Assembly: GCF_004342065.1 (NCBI RefSeq)
Contig: NZ_SLZU01000001.1
Location: 62,001 to 126,000, forward strand
DNA from: Primorskyibacter sedentarius
GTDB lineage: Bacteria; Pseudomonadota; Alphaproteobacteria; Rhodobacterales; Rhodobacteraceae
Length of the DNA: 64,000 nucleotides
Direction of reading: 5' to 3'
Position 1 is the first letter of the stretch, and each line of letters begins with the position of its first letter. Below are positions 8,931-17,417 of the stretch, in pieces. Made by a program: the position numbers and the translations under genes. The notes under the pieces were generated by a model. The model searched no databases. It worked only from the letters and a program-made list of their open reading frames with translations, and had not been told where the DNA came from.

Positions 8931-9368
8931 ATGAACACCGCCGCCTCATACGAAACCTATGCCAGCACCGGTCGGAACTGGTTGTCCCGAAGCGAGGCGT
9001 GGCTCGACAGCAAAGGCAAGGGTGCCTGGATCGCCGCCATGGTACTCGGCTTTATCTTCTTCTGGCCCGTCGGCCTCGCCCTTCTTGCATACATGATCTG
9101 GAGCAAACGAATGTTCGCTAAAACCTGTCGCCTCTCTCGCAGCAATGGCATGAGCCACGGCTTCACAGCCGCCCGCAGCAGCGGTAACGCCGCGTTCGAC
9201 GCCTACAAGAGCGACACGCTGCGCCGTCTGGAAGAGGAACAGGAACAGTTCGAAGCCTTCCTGCAACGTCTGCGCGAAGCCAAGGACAAGGCGGAATTCG
9301 ACCAGTTCATGGAAGATCGGTCGCGCCGCGTTGACCTGGCGCACAAGTCCGAGGACGAAGACGCCTGA
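8931..9368 (+). CDS. DUF2852 membrane protein
   Basis: A 145-residue protein of the alphaproteobacterial DUF2852 family. Residues ~30-55 form a hydrophobic hairpin or long membrane segment (WIAAMVLGFIFFWPVGLALL). The C-terminal half is charged and strongly helical (RRLEEEQEQFEAFLQRLREA), probably a cytoplasmic coiled coil. No enzyme motif is visible. The ATG at 8931 follows GGAGACAC. It is followed by a strong hairpin and an RDD gene, and is preceded by two matching palindromes that suggest tight regulation. The function is unknown. Confidence 0.85.
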   Translation: MNTAASYETYASTGRNWLSRSEAWLDSKGKGAWIAAMVLGFIFFWPVGLALLAYMIWSKRMFAKTCRLSRSNGMSHGFTAARSSGNAAFDAYKSDTLRRLEEEQEQFEAFLQRLREAKDKAEFDQFMEDRSRRVDLAHKSEDEDA

Positions 9369-9398
9369 TCTCCCCCCTCAGGTGTTGAACGTCCCCTC

Positions 9399-9426
9399 CC
9401 GGCATGGCCTTTCCCGGCCATGCCGG
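9399..9426. other. Strong intergenic hairpin between the DUF2852 and RDD genes
   Basis: CCGGCATGGCC and GGCCATGCCGG pair perfectly over 11 bp around a 6-base loop (TTTCCC). No U-run follows, so it is not a classic intrinsic terminator. It may be an RNA-processing or stability element, or a leaky terminator between the two genes. Confidence 0.6.
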
Positions 9427-9464
9427 ATCTGCTACCCCATCCTGACAGGAGGCCCCGCAAGGCG

Positions 9465-9917
9465 ATGATGACGACCCAACCGCGATACATCCAACCCGAC
9501 CCGGCATTCCAGCCGGAATTCTATGCCGGCATACCGACAAAGCGTTTGCTGGCCTGGGTGATTGACACCATCGTTATCATTGCACTGATGGTGCCCGCCC
9601 TGCTGATGACCTTCCTGACGGGGCTGTTCTTCCTGCCTCTGCTCTACCTCTTCGTGGGCTTCCTTTACCGGGTTGCCACGCTGACCGGTGGCTCTGCCAC
9701 TTTGGGGATGCGCATGATGTCCATGGAACTGCGCGACCAGCATGGTGCCCGGTTCGATTTTGGGCAGGCTTTCCTGCACACGCTTGGCTACACGCTGTCC
9801 TGGGCCTTCATGCCCGCGCAACTTGTCTCCATCGTCCTTATGCTGACGACCGAGCGCGCACAGGGACTGACGGATATCTTCATGGGGTCGGTCGCGATCA
9901 ATCGCCGGGGGCTGTGA
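9465..9917 (+). CDS. RDD family membrane protein
   Basis: A 150-residue integral membrane protein with the RDD signature: AGIPTKRLLAWVIDTIVI (Arg...Asp at the start of the first membrane segment), then a second hydrophobic segment (LTGLFFLPLLYLFVGFLY), the conserved GGSATLGMRMM, and a third segment. RDD proteins are small inner-membrane proteins; some are linked to ion exchange, but most have no defined role. ATG at 9465 (or 9468) sits 12 bases after AGGAGG; an upstream ATG at 9420 lies inside the hairpin and is less likely. It follows DUF2852 on the same strand. Confidence 0.85.
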   Translation: MMTTQPRYIQPDPAFQPEFYAGIPTKRLLAWVIDTIVIIALMVPALLMTFLTGLFFLPLLYLFVGFLYRVATLTGGSATLGMRMMSMELRDQHGARFDFGQAFLHTLGYTLSWAFMPAQLVSIVLMLTTERAQGLTDIFMGSVAINRRGL

Positions 9918-9952
9918 CACGGTTCGCATAACTGTGATTTCTGGGGCTTGGC

Positions 9953-10003
9953 GGGTGAAACGTCTGTTGTTAGTCTTCGTGACATACATATGAAGTTTCA
10001 CCC
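9953..10003. promoter_or_regulatory. Inverted repeat whose 3' arm abuts the bpt start codon
   Basis: GGGTGAAAC (9953-9961) and GTTTCACCC (9995-10003) are perfectly complementary over 9 bp. The second arm touches the ATG at 10004. In RNA this stem would cover the translation-initiation region; in DNA it could be an operator with a 33-base spacer. Confidence 0.45.
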
Positions 10004-10822
10004 ATGCGCCATTCTCTTCCTCTCGCCCCGCAATTCTACGTGACGGCTCCGCAACCCTGCCCTTACCTCGAAGGGCGGATGGAGAGAAAGCTGTTCACCG
10101 CGCTTCAGGGCGAAACCGCAGAGGCGCTGAACAACTCCCTGTCCAAACAGGGGTTCCGGCGATCTCAGAACGTGCTTTACCGCCCCTCCTGCGCCGATTG
10201 TGCCGCCTGCCTGTCCGCCCGGATTGATGTTGCGTCCTTCCGCCCGTCCAAAAGCCAGCGCCGGACGACAAAGCGAAACGCCGATCTTGAACGGCGCGCG
10301 ACATCCCCCTGGGCCACCGAACAGCAATATGATCTGTTCCGCACCTATCTGGATGCGCGGCATGCGGATGGCGGCATGGCAGACATGGATGTGTTCGAAT
10401 TCGCCGCCATGATCGAGGAAACGCCGATCCGTTCGCGCGTGGTGGAATATACCGACGACCAAGATGCCTTGGCGGCCGTGTGCCTGACGGACGTTCTTGA
10501 TGACGGCGTCAGCATGGTCTACTCCTTCTATCAGCCCGATCAGGCCTGGCGGAGTTTTGGCACCTATATGATTCTCGATCATATCGAGATCGCGCGCGAG
10601 GCTGGGCTGCCATATGTCTACCTTGGCTACTGGGTGCCAGGCAGTGCCAAGATGGGTTACAAATCGCGGTTTTCGGGGCTGGAAGTGTTCCGGAAAAACC
10701 GCTGGCAGCAAGTCCCTGACCCAGAGGAGGTCGAGGCTGACACTCACCCGCTTTCGACCGATCCGATTGCCGAACAGGTGGCCAATATCTCTCTGCCCGG
10801 CATCCGTCCGGCCAAGGGCTAG
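10004..10822 (+). CDS. bpt: Aspartate/glutamate leucyltransferase (arginyltransferase family)
   Basis: A 272-residue N-end-rule transferase that moves Leu (Bpt type) from its tRNA to N-terminal Asp or Glu of proteins and so marks them for ClpAP. Family segments include [34 protein letters not shown] with the clustered Cys, [10 protein letters not shown], a central YSFYQPDQ, and the C-terminal [15 protein letters not shown]. Length fits the bacterial Bpt/Ate group. No clear Shine-Dalgarno precedes ATG 10004; instead an inverted-repeat arm lies directly against it. The VOC gene follows after eight bases. Confidence 0.93.
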   Translation: MRHSLPLAPQFYVTAPQPCPYLEGRMERKLFTALQGETAEALNNSLSKQGFRRSQNVLYRPSCADCAACLSARIDVASFRPSKSQRRTTKRNADLERRATSPWATEQQYDLFRTYLDARHADGGMADMDVFEFAAMIEETPIRSRVVEYTDDQDALAAVCLTDVLDDGVSMVYSFYQPDQAWRSFGTYMILDHIEIAREAGLPYVYLGYWVPGSAKMGYKSRFSGLEVFRKNRWQQVPDPEEVEADTHPLSTDPIAEQVANISLPGIRPAKG

Positions 10823-10830
10823 CTTTCGGG

Positions 10831-11220
10831 ATGGTACAGCGCCTCTTTGCAGTCGCTCTGGTCGTGCCGGACTATGACGAGGCGATTTCATTTTACGTCG
10901 GAACGCTGGGCTTTTCGCTTGATCAGGATGAGGATCTCGGCGGCGTAAAGCGCTGGGTCCGCGTTTCCCCGCCGGGCGCCGCCTGCGGGTCGTTGCTGCT
11001 TGCCCGTGCCGTGGATGCGTCCCAACGGGCCGCCATTGGCAATCAAACCGGCGGACGGGTCGGATTTTTCCTTGAAACCGATGATTTCGAGAGAGACTAC
11101 CTCGCCCTGCGCGACAAGGGGGTCGCGTTCGAAGAGGCGCCGAGACACGAGCCCTACGGGTCCGTGGCCGTGTGGCGCGATCCATTCGGCAATCGCTGGG
11201 ATCTTGTACAGTTTACGTGA
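10831..11220 (+). CDS. VOC (glyoxalase-fold) family protein
   Basis: A 129-residue single vicinal-oxygen-chelate protein. It opens with FAVALVVPDYDEAISFYVGTLG split by the usual beta-alpha turn and ends with SVAVWRDPFGNRWDLVQ, the standard C-terminal strand with a metal-site-like residue. Such proteins serve as lyases, dioxygenases or binding/resistance proteins; nothing here fixes the substrate. It lies eight bases after bpt and is probably co-transcribed. A strong bidirectional terminator follows at 11255-11288. Confidence 0.85.
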   Translation: MVQRLFAVALVVPDYDEAISFYVGTLGFSLDQDEDLGGVKRWVRVSPPGAACGSLLLARAVDASQRAAIGNQTGGRVGFFLETDDFERDYLALRDKGVAFEEAPRHEPYGSVAVWRDPFGNRWDLVQFT

Positions 11221-11254
11221 ACGCCCTGCAGCGCGGATGCTCCGCCAATGCAAA

Positions 11255-11288
11255 ACGGCCGCCTTTCCGGGCGGCCGTATGATTTTTT
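11255..11288. terminator. Terminator between convergent VOC and TRAP genes
   Basis: ACGGCCGCC (11255-11263) and GGCGGCCGT (11270-11278) form a perfect 9-bp stem around TTTCCG. A run of six T at 11283-11288 follows on the + side and AAAA precedes on the other, so it may serve both converging transcripts. Confidence 0.8.
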
Positions 11289-11301
11289 ATGTACGTTGTC
11301 G

Positions 11302-13656
11302 TCAGTTCGGGATCAGCGCCGGAACGATAGTGACGATGGCAGGGAAGAACCACAGGATCGCCAGACCCAACACCTGGATCAGCACAAACGGTATGATCCC
11401 GCGATAGATATGGCCCGTCGTGACACTGGGCGGCGCCACCCCGCGCAGGTAAAACAACGCAAACCCGAACGGCGGCGTCAGGAACGAGGTCTGAAGGTTC
11501 ACCGCGATCATGATCGTCACCCATTTCGGATCGAAGGAGCCGCCATAGATGACGGGGCCCACGATCGGGATGACGATGTAGATGATCTCCAGAAAATCCA
11601 GCACGAAGCCCAGCACGAACAGCACCAGCATCACGATCAGGAAGACCTTGAATTCGCTGTCAAAGCTGCGCAGGAATTGCTGGATATAGTGTTCCCCGCC
11701 GAAGGAGATCACCACCAGGTTCAGCAGCTGCGAGCCGATCAGGATGGTAAAGACCATACTGGTCACCTTGGCCGTTTCGCGTACGACCGGGCTAAGCACT
11801 TTTGTGCGCAACAACACCCAACAGCCGTAAAGCAGCCCGAACGCGGCATAAAGATAAGCGGCGTAAGAGATGATGAACGCAACCCAGCTTTCGAAGGCCA
11901 CCGTTTCCTGATTCATGCGCAGGTCGAAATTGGCCCCGATCAGGATCATCAGCATCACCGAGAAGGTGGAGTAGATGATGATCTTGCCGGATTTTTCTTC
12001 CTCGCGCAGCTTGCGATAGGCCGCTAGCATGATCGCCCCGGCTGCACCGAGTGCTGCGGCAGGGGTCGGGTTGGTGACGCCACCAAGGATGGAGCCCAGC
12101 ACCGCCACGATCAGAACGAGCGGCGGAAAGACCACGCGGATCAGCTCGTTCTGTGCCAGGCGGACGACGGCATGACGGCAGGCCCAAAGCGCGATCAGCG
12201 CCGGGATTGCCAGCCACAGCACCATCGCGCCGGAACTGGTTTGCGGCCCGACAAACAGGATGTCGGCCAGCAACATCAGCCCGACCCCGCCCAGGCCGAT
12301 GGCAAGCGGACGTGCATCCGCCCCCGGTGCGACACCGCGCGCCGTGGTCAGAATAAGCGCCAGCATGATCGCGAGAATTGCGACACCCGTGCCAATCGGC
12401 GCAGCAGCGGCCGCCTTGGCTTCGACCGCGGCTGCGATCTCTTCTTCGGTCAGTCGCTCGCTTTGTTGCGCACCGCCAGCGGCTTCGATGCCCTGTTGCT
12501 GTGCCACTGCCTCATCCCAGGCCTCTTGGCCGTGAAGCTCGATCATCGATGCCTTGCACTGTTCGGACACGTTTGTGCGCAAAGATGCGGATTCGCCCAC
12601 TTCGGTGAAGCTGCCAACCACGACCGACTGGCTGCCGATCAGCCCCACCTGCCCCAGCATCAACGCCCCGCCGATCAGTGCGATCGGGACACCCAGGAAC
12701 CATGTCAGCGCCTCGTTGCGTGTAATGACCTCGCCATCGGATCTTTCGAACTCCACCGGCGGGGCCTTGGACGGGTTCAGCAGCGCATAGCCGAACGCAT
12801 AGGCCGCGTAGAGGAAGGCCAGAAGGATGCCCGGCAAAAGGGCTGCCTGAAAGAGCGTGCCCACCGACACGACGGCCGGTTCACCCAGCAGCGTCAGCGC
12901 GTCACTACACCCCGCCGCCAAGGCGCGCGATTCCTGCGCTGTGGAATACAGATCCCCCGCAAGCGTCCCCAGCAGGACGATGACGATCGAGGGCGGAATG
13001 ATCTGCCCCAGCGTCCCCGAGGCCGCAATTACCCCGGTGGACAGTTCCGGCGAATACCCGTTGCGCAGCATCGTGGGCAGGCTCAGCAGACCCATCGTCA
13101 CGACAGTCGCACCGACGATCCCCGTGGAGGCCGCAAGAAACGCTCCCACCACCACGACAGAGACGGCAAGACCACCGGGCAGCGGGCCAAAGATCCGCGC
13201 CATCGTGGTCAGCAGGTCATTGGCGATCTTGGACCGTTCCAGCGTGATGCCCATCATGACGAACATCAGCACGGCCAGAAGCGTCTCGATAGACTGCCCC
13301 GCAAAGACGCGTTCATTCATACGGTTCACGATGAACGAAAGGTTCCGGTCGATCGCCACTTCCCAGCCGCGTTCGAATACCGGCGTCGAGATTACCGGCA
13401 GATCCGGATATCGAAACTTCGAGATCGTCTCGGGATTGACCCCGGACGCCAGAAGATCACGAAACGCCTGGCTCGACGGGTCCACGACATTGTGGATCAG
13501 CACACCCTGAGTGTCGAGAAACGCGATGATGGCAAAGGCGAAGATGCCCGCACCGGAGATTGCAAAAGCCACGGGAAATCCCGAAAGGATCCCCGCGAAG
13601 AGGCTGAGAAAAACGATAATCAGCCCAAGTTCGACGCCGTCTAGTCCGAATAGCAT
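11302..13656 (-). CDS. dctM: TRAP transporter large permease subunit (DctM-like, extended)
   Basis: A 784-residue membrane protein of the TRAP large-permease family, which drives Na+-coupled uptake of substrate handed over by the periplasmic binding protein. It is much longer than classic DctM (~430). The usual DctM segments are present (FPVAFAISGAGIF, MGITLERSKIANDLL, GAFLAASTGIVGATVVTMG, SGTLGQIIPPSIVIVLLG, and near the end DFLEIIYIVIPIVGPV and TSFLTPPFGFALFYLRG). They are separated by a soluble Ala/Glu/Gln-rich insert at about residues 352-420 and extra membrane segments. It forms an operon with the DctQ and DctP genes (minus strand). Confidence 0.9.
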   Translation of the reverse strand: MLFGLDGVELGLIIVFLSLFAGILSGFPVAFAISGAGIFAFAIIAFLDTQGVLIHNVVDPSSQAFRDLLASGVNPETISKFRYPDLPVISTPVFERGWEVAIDRNLSFIVNRMNERVFAGQSIETLLAVLMFVMMGITLERSKIANDLLTTMARIFGPLPGGLAVSVVVVGAFLAASTGIVGATVVTMGLLSLPTMLRNGYSPELSTGVIAASGTLGQIIPPSIVIVLLGTLAGDLYSTAQESRALAAGCSDALTLLGEPAVVSVGTLFQAALLPGILLAFLYAAYAFGYALLNPSKAPPVEFERSDGEVITRNEALTWFLGVPIALIGGALMLGQVGLIGSQSVVVGSFTEVGESASLRTNVSEQCKASMIELHGQEAWDEAVAQQQGIEAAGGAQQSERLTEEEIAAAVEAKAAAAAPIGTGVAILAIMLALILTTARGVAPGADARPLAIGLGGVGLMLLADILFVGPQTSSGAMVLWLAIPALIALWACRHAVVRLAQNELIRVVFPPLVLIVAVLGSILGGVTNPTPAAALGAAGAIMLAAYRKLREEEKSGKIIIYSTFSVMLMILIGANFDLRMNQETVAFESWVAFIISYAAYLYAAFGLLYGCWVLLRTKVLSPVVRETAKVTSMVFTILIGSQLLNLVVISFGGEHYIQQFLRSFDSEFKVFLIVMLVLFVLGFVLDFLEIIYIVIPIVGPVIYGGSFDPKWVTIMIAVNLQTSFLTPPFGFALFYLRGVAPPSVTTGHIYRGIIPFVLIQVLGLAILWFFPAIVTIVPALIPN

Positions 13657-13669
13657 CCGACCCTACCCC

Positions 13670-14569
13670 TCAATGCGTGCCTTCATAGGCTTCTTCCCCT
13701 TCACCGAGCGTATCCCGGTCGAGGTATTTGTCTGCCGATCCCTCACCCTCGACGAATTCGAGGAAGGAGCGGTAGAAAAAGGCCACCGCCTGTAGAAGAA
13801 CCAGCGCCACGAAGCACAGCATCAGTATTTTGAACATGAAATACGCGTTGAACCCGTCCGGGCTGAAGGCGATCGTTTCCACATTCCATTTCACGATTTT
13901 CGATTTGCGCAGCATCAGGTCCAACTTGTCGCTGGCCGAAACCTTGGGTGTGATCAGGTGCCGCCACAGGAAGAACCAGGCATACATCCATGTCAGCACT
14001 GCCGCAGGCACCATCAGAAAAAGCGCCCCGAACATGTCGACCAGTCGCTTGCCGCGATGTTTCAGCGGCGCATAGATCAGGTCCACCCGGACATGGCTGC
14101 CCTGAACAAAGGCGTAGCTGACGCAAAGCGCGATGACGACCGCGTTCCAAAATTTCAGCCCCTCAGACCACCAGCCAACGGAATAGGTCAGCCCGATGCC
14201 CAACCCTATGGGGGTGAGCGTGATCTCTCCGAGACGGAAGATGGATTGCAGGAAGACCACCATGGTTTGCTGAAGCACCATGATCAGGCCGGCCCATGCG
14301 GCCAGACGCCCGATGCCATTGGCAAAACCTTCCAATACGCGCACGCAGCCCCACATGAACTTGCGCCAGACAAGGCCCGCAACCGTCACCACCAGGAACA
14401 GATCGAAGACGACAAAGAAGAACTCCACCGAGCCGCCGTAATAGACAAAGCGCAGCAGGTTTTCCTTGTTCGACCAATCGAGCCAGAGACCCGGATGGGT
14501 GATTGCGTAGATGAGATTATAGAAGCCGAGGCCGATATTCGTTCCCAGCCAGATCAACGCGTCCAGCAT
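13670..14569 (-). CDS. dctQ: TRAP transporter small permease subunit (DctQ-like, extended)
   Basis: A 299-residue inner-membrane protein placed between the large permease and the binding protein of the same TRAP operon. Classic DctQ proteins have four membrane helices in ~170-200 residues; this one has extra N- and C-terminal hydrophobic segments (LGFYNLIYAIT, FYVMFKILMLCFVALVLL-like region). The family core is visible in WSEGLKFWNAVVIALCVSYAF and GSHVRVDLIYAPL. Together with the 784-residue DctM it forms the membrane part of a large-subunit TRAP class. The start at 14569 gives MLDALIWLGTNIGLGFYNL. Confidence 0.88.
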   Translation of the reverse strand: MLDALIWLGTNIGLGFYNLIYAITHPGLWLDWSNKENLLRFVYYGGSVEFFFVVFDLFLVVTVAGLVWRKFMWGCVRVLEGFANGIGRLAAWAGLIMVLQQTMVVFLQSIFRLGEITLTPIGLGIGLTYSVGWWSEGLKFWNAVVIALCVSYAFVQGSHVRVDLIYAPLKHRGKRLVDMFGALFLMVPAAVLTWMYAWFFLWRHLITPKVSASDKLDLMLRKSKIVKWNVETIAFSPDGFNAYFMFKILMLCFVALVLLQAVAFFYRSFLEFVEGEGSADKYLDRDTLGEGEEAYEGTH

Positions 14570-14653
14570 CGTCCACCCCCCAATATCGCAAGGCCGCGCA
14601 TCAACAGATGCGCAGCCGGTTGTTGTTCGGACCCAAGTTCGGTCCGGGCGACC

Positions 14654-15736
14654 TTAGCCGTTGACGCGGGTCCGCTGGCGCACATATTCGCCATCCGAAC
14701 GCGACACCCAGCCTGCGGTGTTTTCCATCGAAGCCTCGACCGACGTCCGGACCTTAGCGAAGATTTCGTCATCCATGAAGCCGTCAAGGACTTCCTTGGA
14801 GGCCGCACCGAACGCATCCCACACATCTTCAGAGAATTCGTGGATCTGCGAGCCGCCCTGGATCAGGCGCGACAGTGCCGGACCGTTATTGGCGATGAAG
14901 AGCGCGTAGTTGTGCTGATGGGCATCAGCGGCGGCCTTCTCGATGATGGCCTGATGCGCGGGCGACAGGTTGTTGAACACTTCGAGGTTGCAGCCAACCG
15001 ACAGGGCCGCACCGGGCTCGTGGAAGCCGGCAGGGTAGTAGTGATCGCAGACTTCCTGCAGACCAAGGCGTTCGTCAGACCACGGGCCGATCCACTCGGT
15101 CCCGTCCAGCGCACCTGTCGACAGCGCCTGGTAGATTTCGCCGCCGGGGATGTTCTGGACGGAAGCGCCCAGTTTCGCCAGCGCCTGACCGCCAAGGCCG
15201 GGCATGCGGAATTTCAGACCCTTGAAATCATCGGCAGAGGTGATCTCCTTGCGGTACCAGCCGCCACCCTGCGCCGCGGTCTGGCCAGCGATAAAGGGTT
15301 TCACGCCAAACACTTCGCCCAGCTCGTGGTGCAGCGCCATGCCGTCCTGTGCATAGTACCAAACCATGATTTCGGGCGCGGTCATGCCGAATGGCACGGC
15401 GGTGAAGAACGCCCATGCCGGGTGCTGGCCAACCCAGTAATAGTCGGCACCGTGATACAGATCGGCCTGACCTGCGGTCACGGCGTCAAAGCTTTCCAGC
15501 GCGCCGACGAGCTCGCCCGCGGCCTTCGCATCGATGGTCAGAGTGCCACCGGACATTTCATTGACGTTGTTCGAAAAGCGCTCGACGGAATCCCATACGC
15601 CGGCAAGTCCGCGCGGCCAGGTTGTGACCATGGTCAGCGTGGTGTTGCCCTGCGCAATCGCCGGAGCGGCCAGAGTGGTTGCGGCGGCGGCACCGCCACC
15701 CAGTGCGGAAGTTCTCAGAAAAGAACGACGATCCAT
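14654..15736 (-). CDS. dctP: TRAP transporter substrate-binding protein, TakP-like
   Basis: A 360-residue periplasmic binding protein. It begins MDRRSFLRTSALGG, a twin-arginine signal, and cleavage after APAIAQG is likely, so it is exported folded by Tat. The sequence resembles the Rhodobacter TakP class, which binds 2-oxo acids such as pyruvate with a Na+ ion: GGGWYRKEI, GLKFRMPGLGG, GGEIYQALSTGALDGTEWIGPW and NNLSPAHQAI. The frame is open 53 codons upstream to a TTG, but ATG 15736 with GGAGAAAAC before it is clearly right. It is divergent from the sensor kinase, and substrate delivery goes to the two permeases downstream. Confidence 0.92.
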   Translation of the reverse strand: MDRRSFLRTSALGGGAAAATTLAAPAIAQGNTTLTMVTTWPRGLAGVWDSVERFSNNVNEMSGGTLTIDAKAAGELVGALESFDAVTAGQADLYHGADYYWVGQHPAWAFFTAVPFGMTAPEIMVWYYAQDGMALHHELGEVFGVKPFIAGQTAAQGGGWYRKEITSADDFKGLKFRMPGLGGQALAKLGASVQNIPGGEIYQALSTGALDGTEWIGPWSDERLGLQEVCDHYYPAGFHEPGAALSVGCNLEVFNNLSPAHQAIIEKAAADAHQHNYALFIANNGPALSRLIQGGSQIHEFSEDVWDAFGAASKEVLDGFMDDEIFAKVRTSVEASMENTAGWVSRSDGEYVRQRTRVNG

Positions 15737-15848
15737 ATTGTTTTCTCCTACCCTATGTTGGACACGCAACCCCCTCTGCCCGCGTGGGGCGGGTCGTTGC
15801 GGTGGCGGCAGACTAGCCACAAGAGGCCACGGGATGGAATACCAATTA

Positions 15849-15856
15849 CTACGTAG
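15849..15856. promoter_or_regulatory. Palindrome CTACGTAG in the TRAP/sensor-kinase divergent region
   Basis: The 244-base divergent region (15737-15980) contains the perfect palindrome CTACGTAG at 15849-15856 and a second GACGTAGCGTAC at 15899-15910 sharing ACGTAG. These are plausible but unproven binding sites for the adjacent NarL-type response regulator. Confidence 0.3.
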
Positions 15857-15980
15857 ATGTCGGCGCGACCGCCTTGTTTTTTGACGCAGGCACAAGTTGA
15901 CGTAGCGTACACCGCGCCGCTGTCCCGGCGATCATCGCACCCGGAACGCTTGCGCCACGCCGGATATTGCGCGAACAAGG

Positions 15981-17417
15981 ATGCCCATGCGCAGACTGCT
16001 CAACCGCTTCCGACTCAGCTATCGGCAAAAGCTGTTCCTGCTGGCCTCTGTGCCGCTGGTGCTGTCGGCGGCCGCCATCTCTGTTCTGGTCGCAAATCAG
16101 TCCCGCGCCCTGTCGGAACGCGAAATCCTCAGCCTTGAGAAGCAGTTGATCGAGGCCAAGAAGCAGGAGCTTCGCAATTACGTCACCCAAGCCCGCAACG
16201 GATTCTTCTATATCTACGGCGCCGCGCCCCCGGATGATGAAGACGCTAAACGCAAGGTGATGCAGATCCTTGCCGCGATGATCTATGGCGAAGAAGGGTT
16301 TTTCTTTGTCTACGATTACGACGGCACAAACCTTGTCAGCCCACGCCAGACCGAAATGATCAACCGCAACTGGATTGACCTGACAGACAGTGAGGGCACT
16401 TTGGTGGTTCAGGAATTCATCCGTGTCGCCCGATCCGGGGCTGGATATCTGGAACATATGTGGCCCAAACCCTCTACGGGGGAAGACGCGCGCATGATCA
16501 CCTATGTCACCGCCTTCCCCTCCTGGCGTTGGGCCGTGGGGACGGGCGTCTATATCGATGACGTTCTGGCCTCTGTCGCTGCCGCCCGGGCAGAGGTGGA
16601 AGCGCGCGTGCAGCGCACGTTTCTGTATATCGGGGCGATCACGCTGTCGGCGCTTCTGATGGTCTTTGTCTCTGGGCTTGTGCTGAACATCCGCGAACGT
16701 CGGCTGGCCGATGCCAAGCTGAAAGAACTGACCCAAAGGGTGTTCGATGCGCAGGAAGAGGAACGCGGCCGCGTCGCCCGAGAGCTGCATGACGGGATCA
16801 GCCAGATCCTTGTCGGCGTGAAATACGCGCTCGATCTGGCCAAGCGGCGTGTGGCTCAGGGCGACCCGAAGGCCGCAGAGACGCTCGACAAAGGGTCCGC
16901 GCATCTGACCGGCGCAATTTCCGAGGTGCGCCGCATCAGCAGGGACCTGCGTCCCGGCGTGCTGGATGACCTTGGCCTTGGCCCGGCTCTCAAGGCACTG
17001 GCCGACGATTTCAACACTCGCACCGGGATTCAGACCAATTTCAGCACGGTCGTCTTCCGCAACCGTCTGGATCAGGACAGCCGGATCGCCCTCTACCGCA
17101 TCGCGCAAGAAGCGCTAACGAATATCGAACGCCATTCCGGCGCGTCGCGCGTTACCATAGATGTGCGCGGCCACACCCGGGGCGCCACCTTGCATATTGC
17201 CGACAATGGGCGCGGCATGGATGCCACCAGCTCTGATAGCGGGGCCGATCGCGGGCTTGGCCTGCGCAACATGCAGGAACGGATGGATCAGCTGGGCGGC
17301 ACCTTGCGGGTCACGTCGTCCCGGAGTGGAACGATCATCGAGGCTCAGGTCCCCCTGACCCATATGCTGCCGCCCGAGAACACCCCACCCAGCCCCAGCG
17401 GAAAGGCACATGCATGA
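15981..17417 (+). CDS. Sensor histidine kinase with Cache-type sensor domain (NarX/DegS family kinase core)
   Basis: A 478-residue membrane kinase. It has membrane helix 1 at residues ~17-37 and a periplasmic sensor of ~170 residues with Cache features (GEEGFFFVYDYDG, the SWRWAVGTGVYIDD end). Helix 2 is at ~213-235, then a short linker and a HisKA_3 dimerisation/phosphoacceptor motif, ERGRVARELHDGISQ (His near 270). The HATPase domain has EALTNIERHSGAS, DNGRGMD and GLGLRNMQERM. It overlaps the response regulator by four bases (ATGA). Position back-to-back with the TRAP operon suggests it senses the transported organic acid and activates uptake, as DctS does in Rhodobacter; that role is inference. 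Confidence 0.92.
   Translation: MPMRRLLNRFRLSYRQKLFLLASVPLVLSAAAISVLVANQSRALSEREILSLEKQLIEAKKQELRNYVTQARNGFFYIYGAAPPDDEDAKRKVMQILAAMIYGEEGFFFVYDYDGTNLVSPRQTEMINRNWIDLTDSEGTLVVQEFIRVARSGAGYLEHMWPKPSTGEDARMITYVTAFPSWRWAVGTGVYIDDVLASVAAARAEVEARVQRTFLYIGAITLSALLMVFVSGLVLNIRERRLADAKLKELTQRVFDAQEEERGRVARELHDGISQILVGVKYALDLAKRRVAQGDPKAAETLDKGSAHLTGAISEVRRISRDLRPGVLDDLGLGPALKALADDFNTRTGIQTNFSTVVFRNRLDQDSRIALYRIAQEALTNIERHSGASRVTIDVRGHTRGATLHIADNGRGMDATSSDSGADRGLGLRNMQERMDQLGGTLRVTSSRSGTIIEAQVPLTHMLPPENTPPSPSGKAHA

Noticed and set aside
12172-15856. Long plus-strand open frames (490 and 632 codons) opposite the TRAP genes
   Set aside because: Low-complexity, Arg/Gln/His-rich translations without domains; typical antisense shadows of GC-rich genes.
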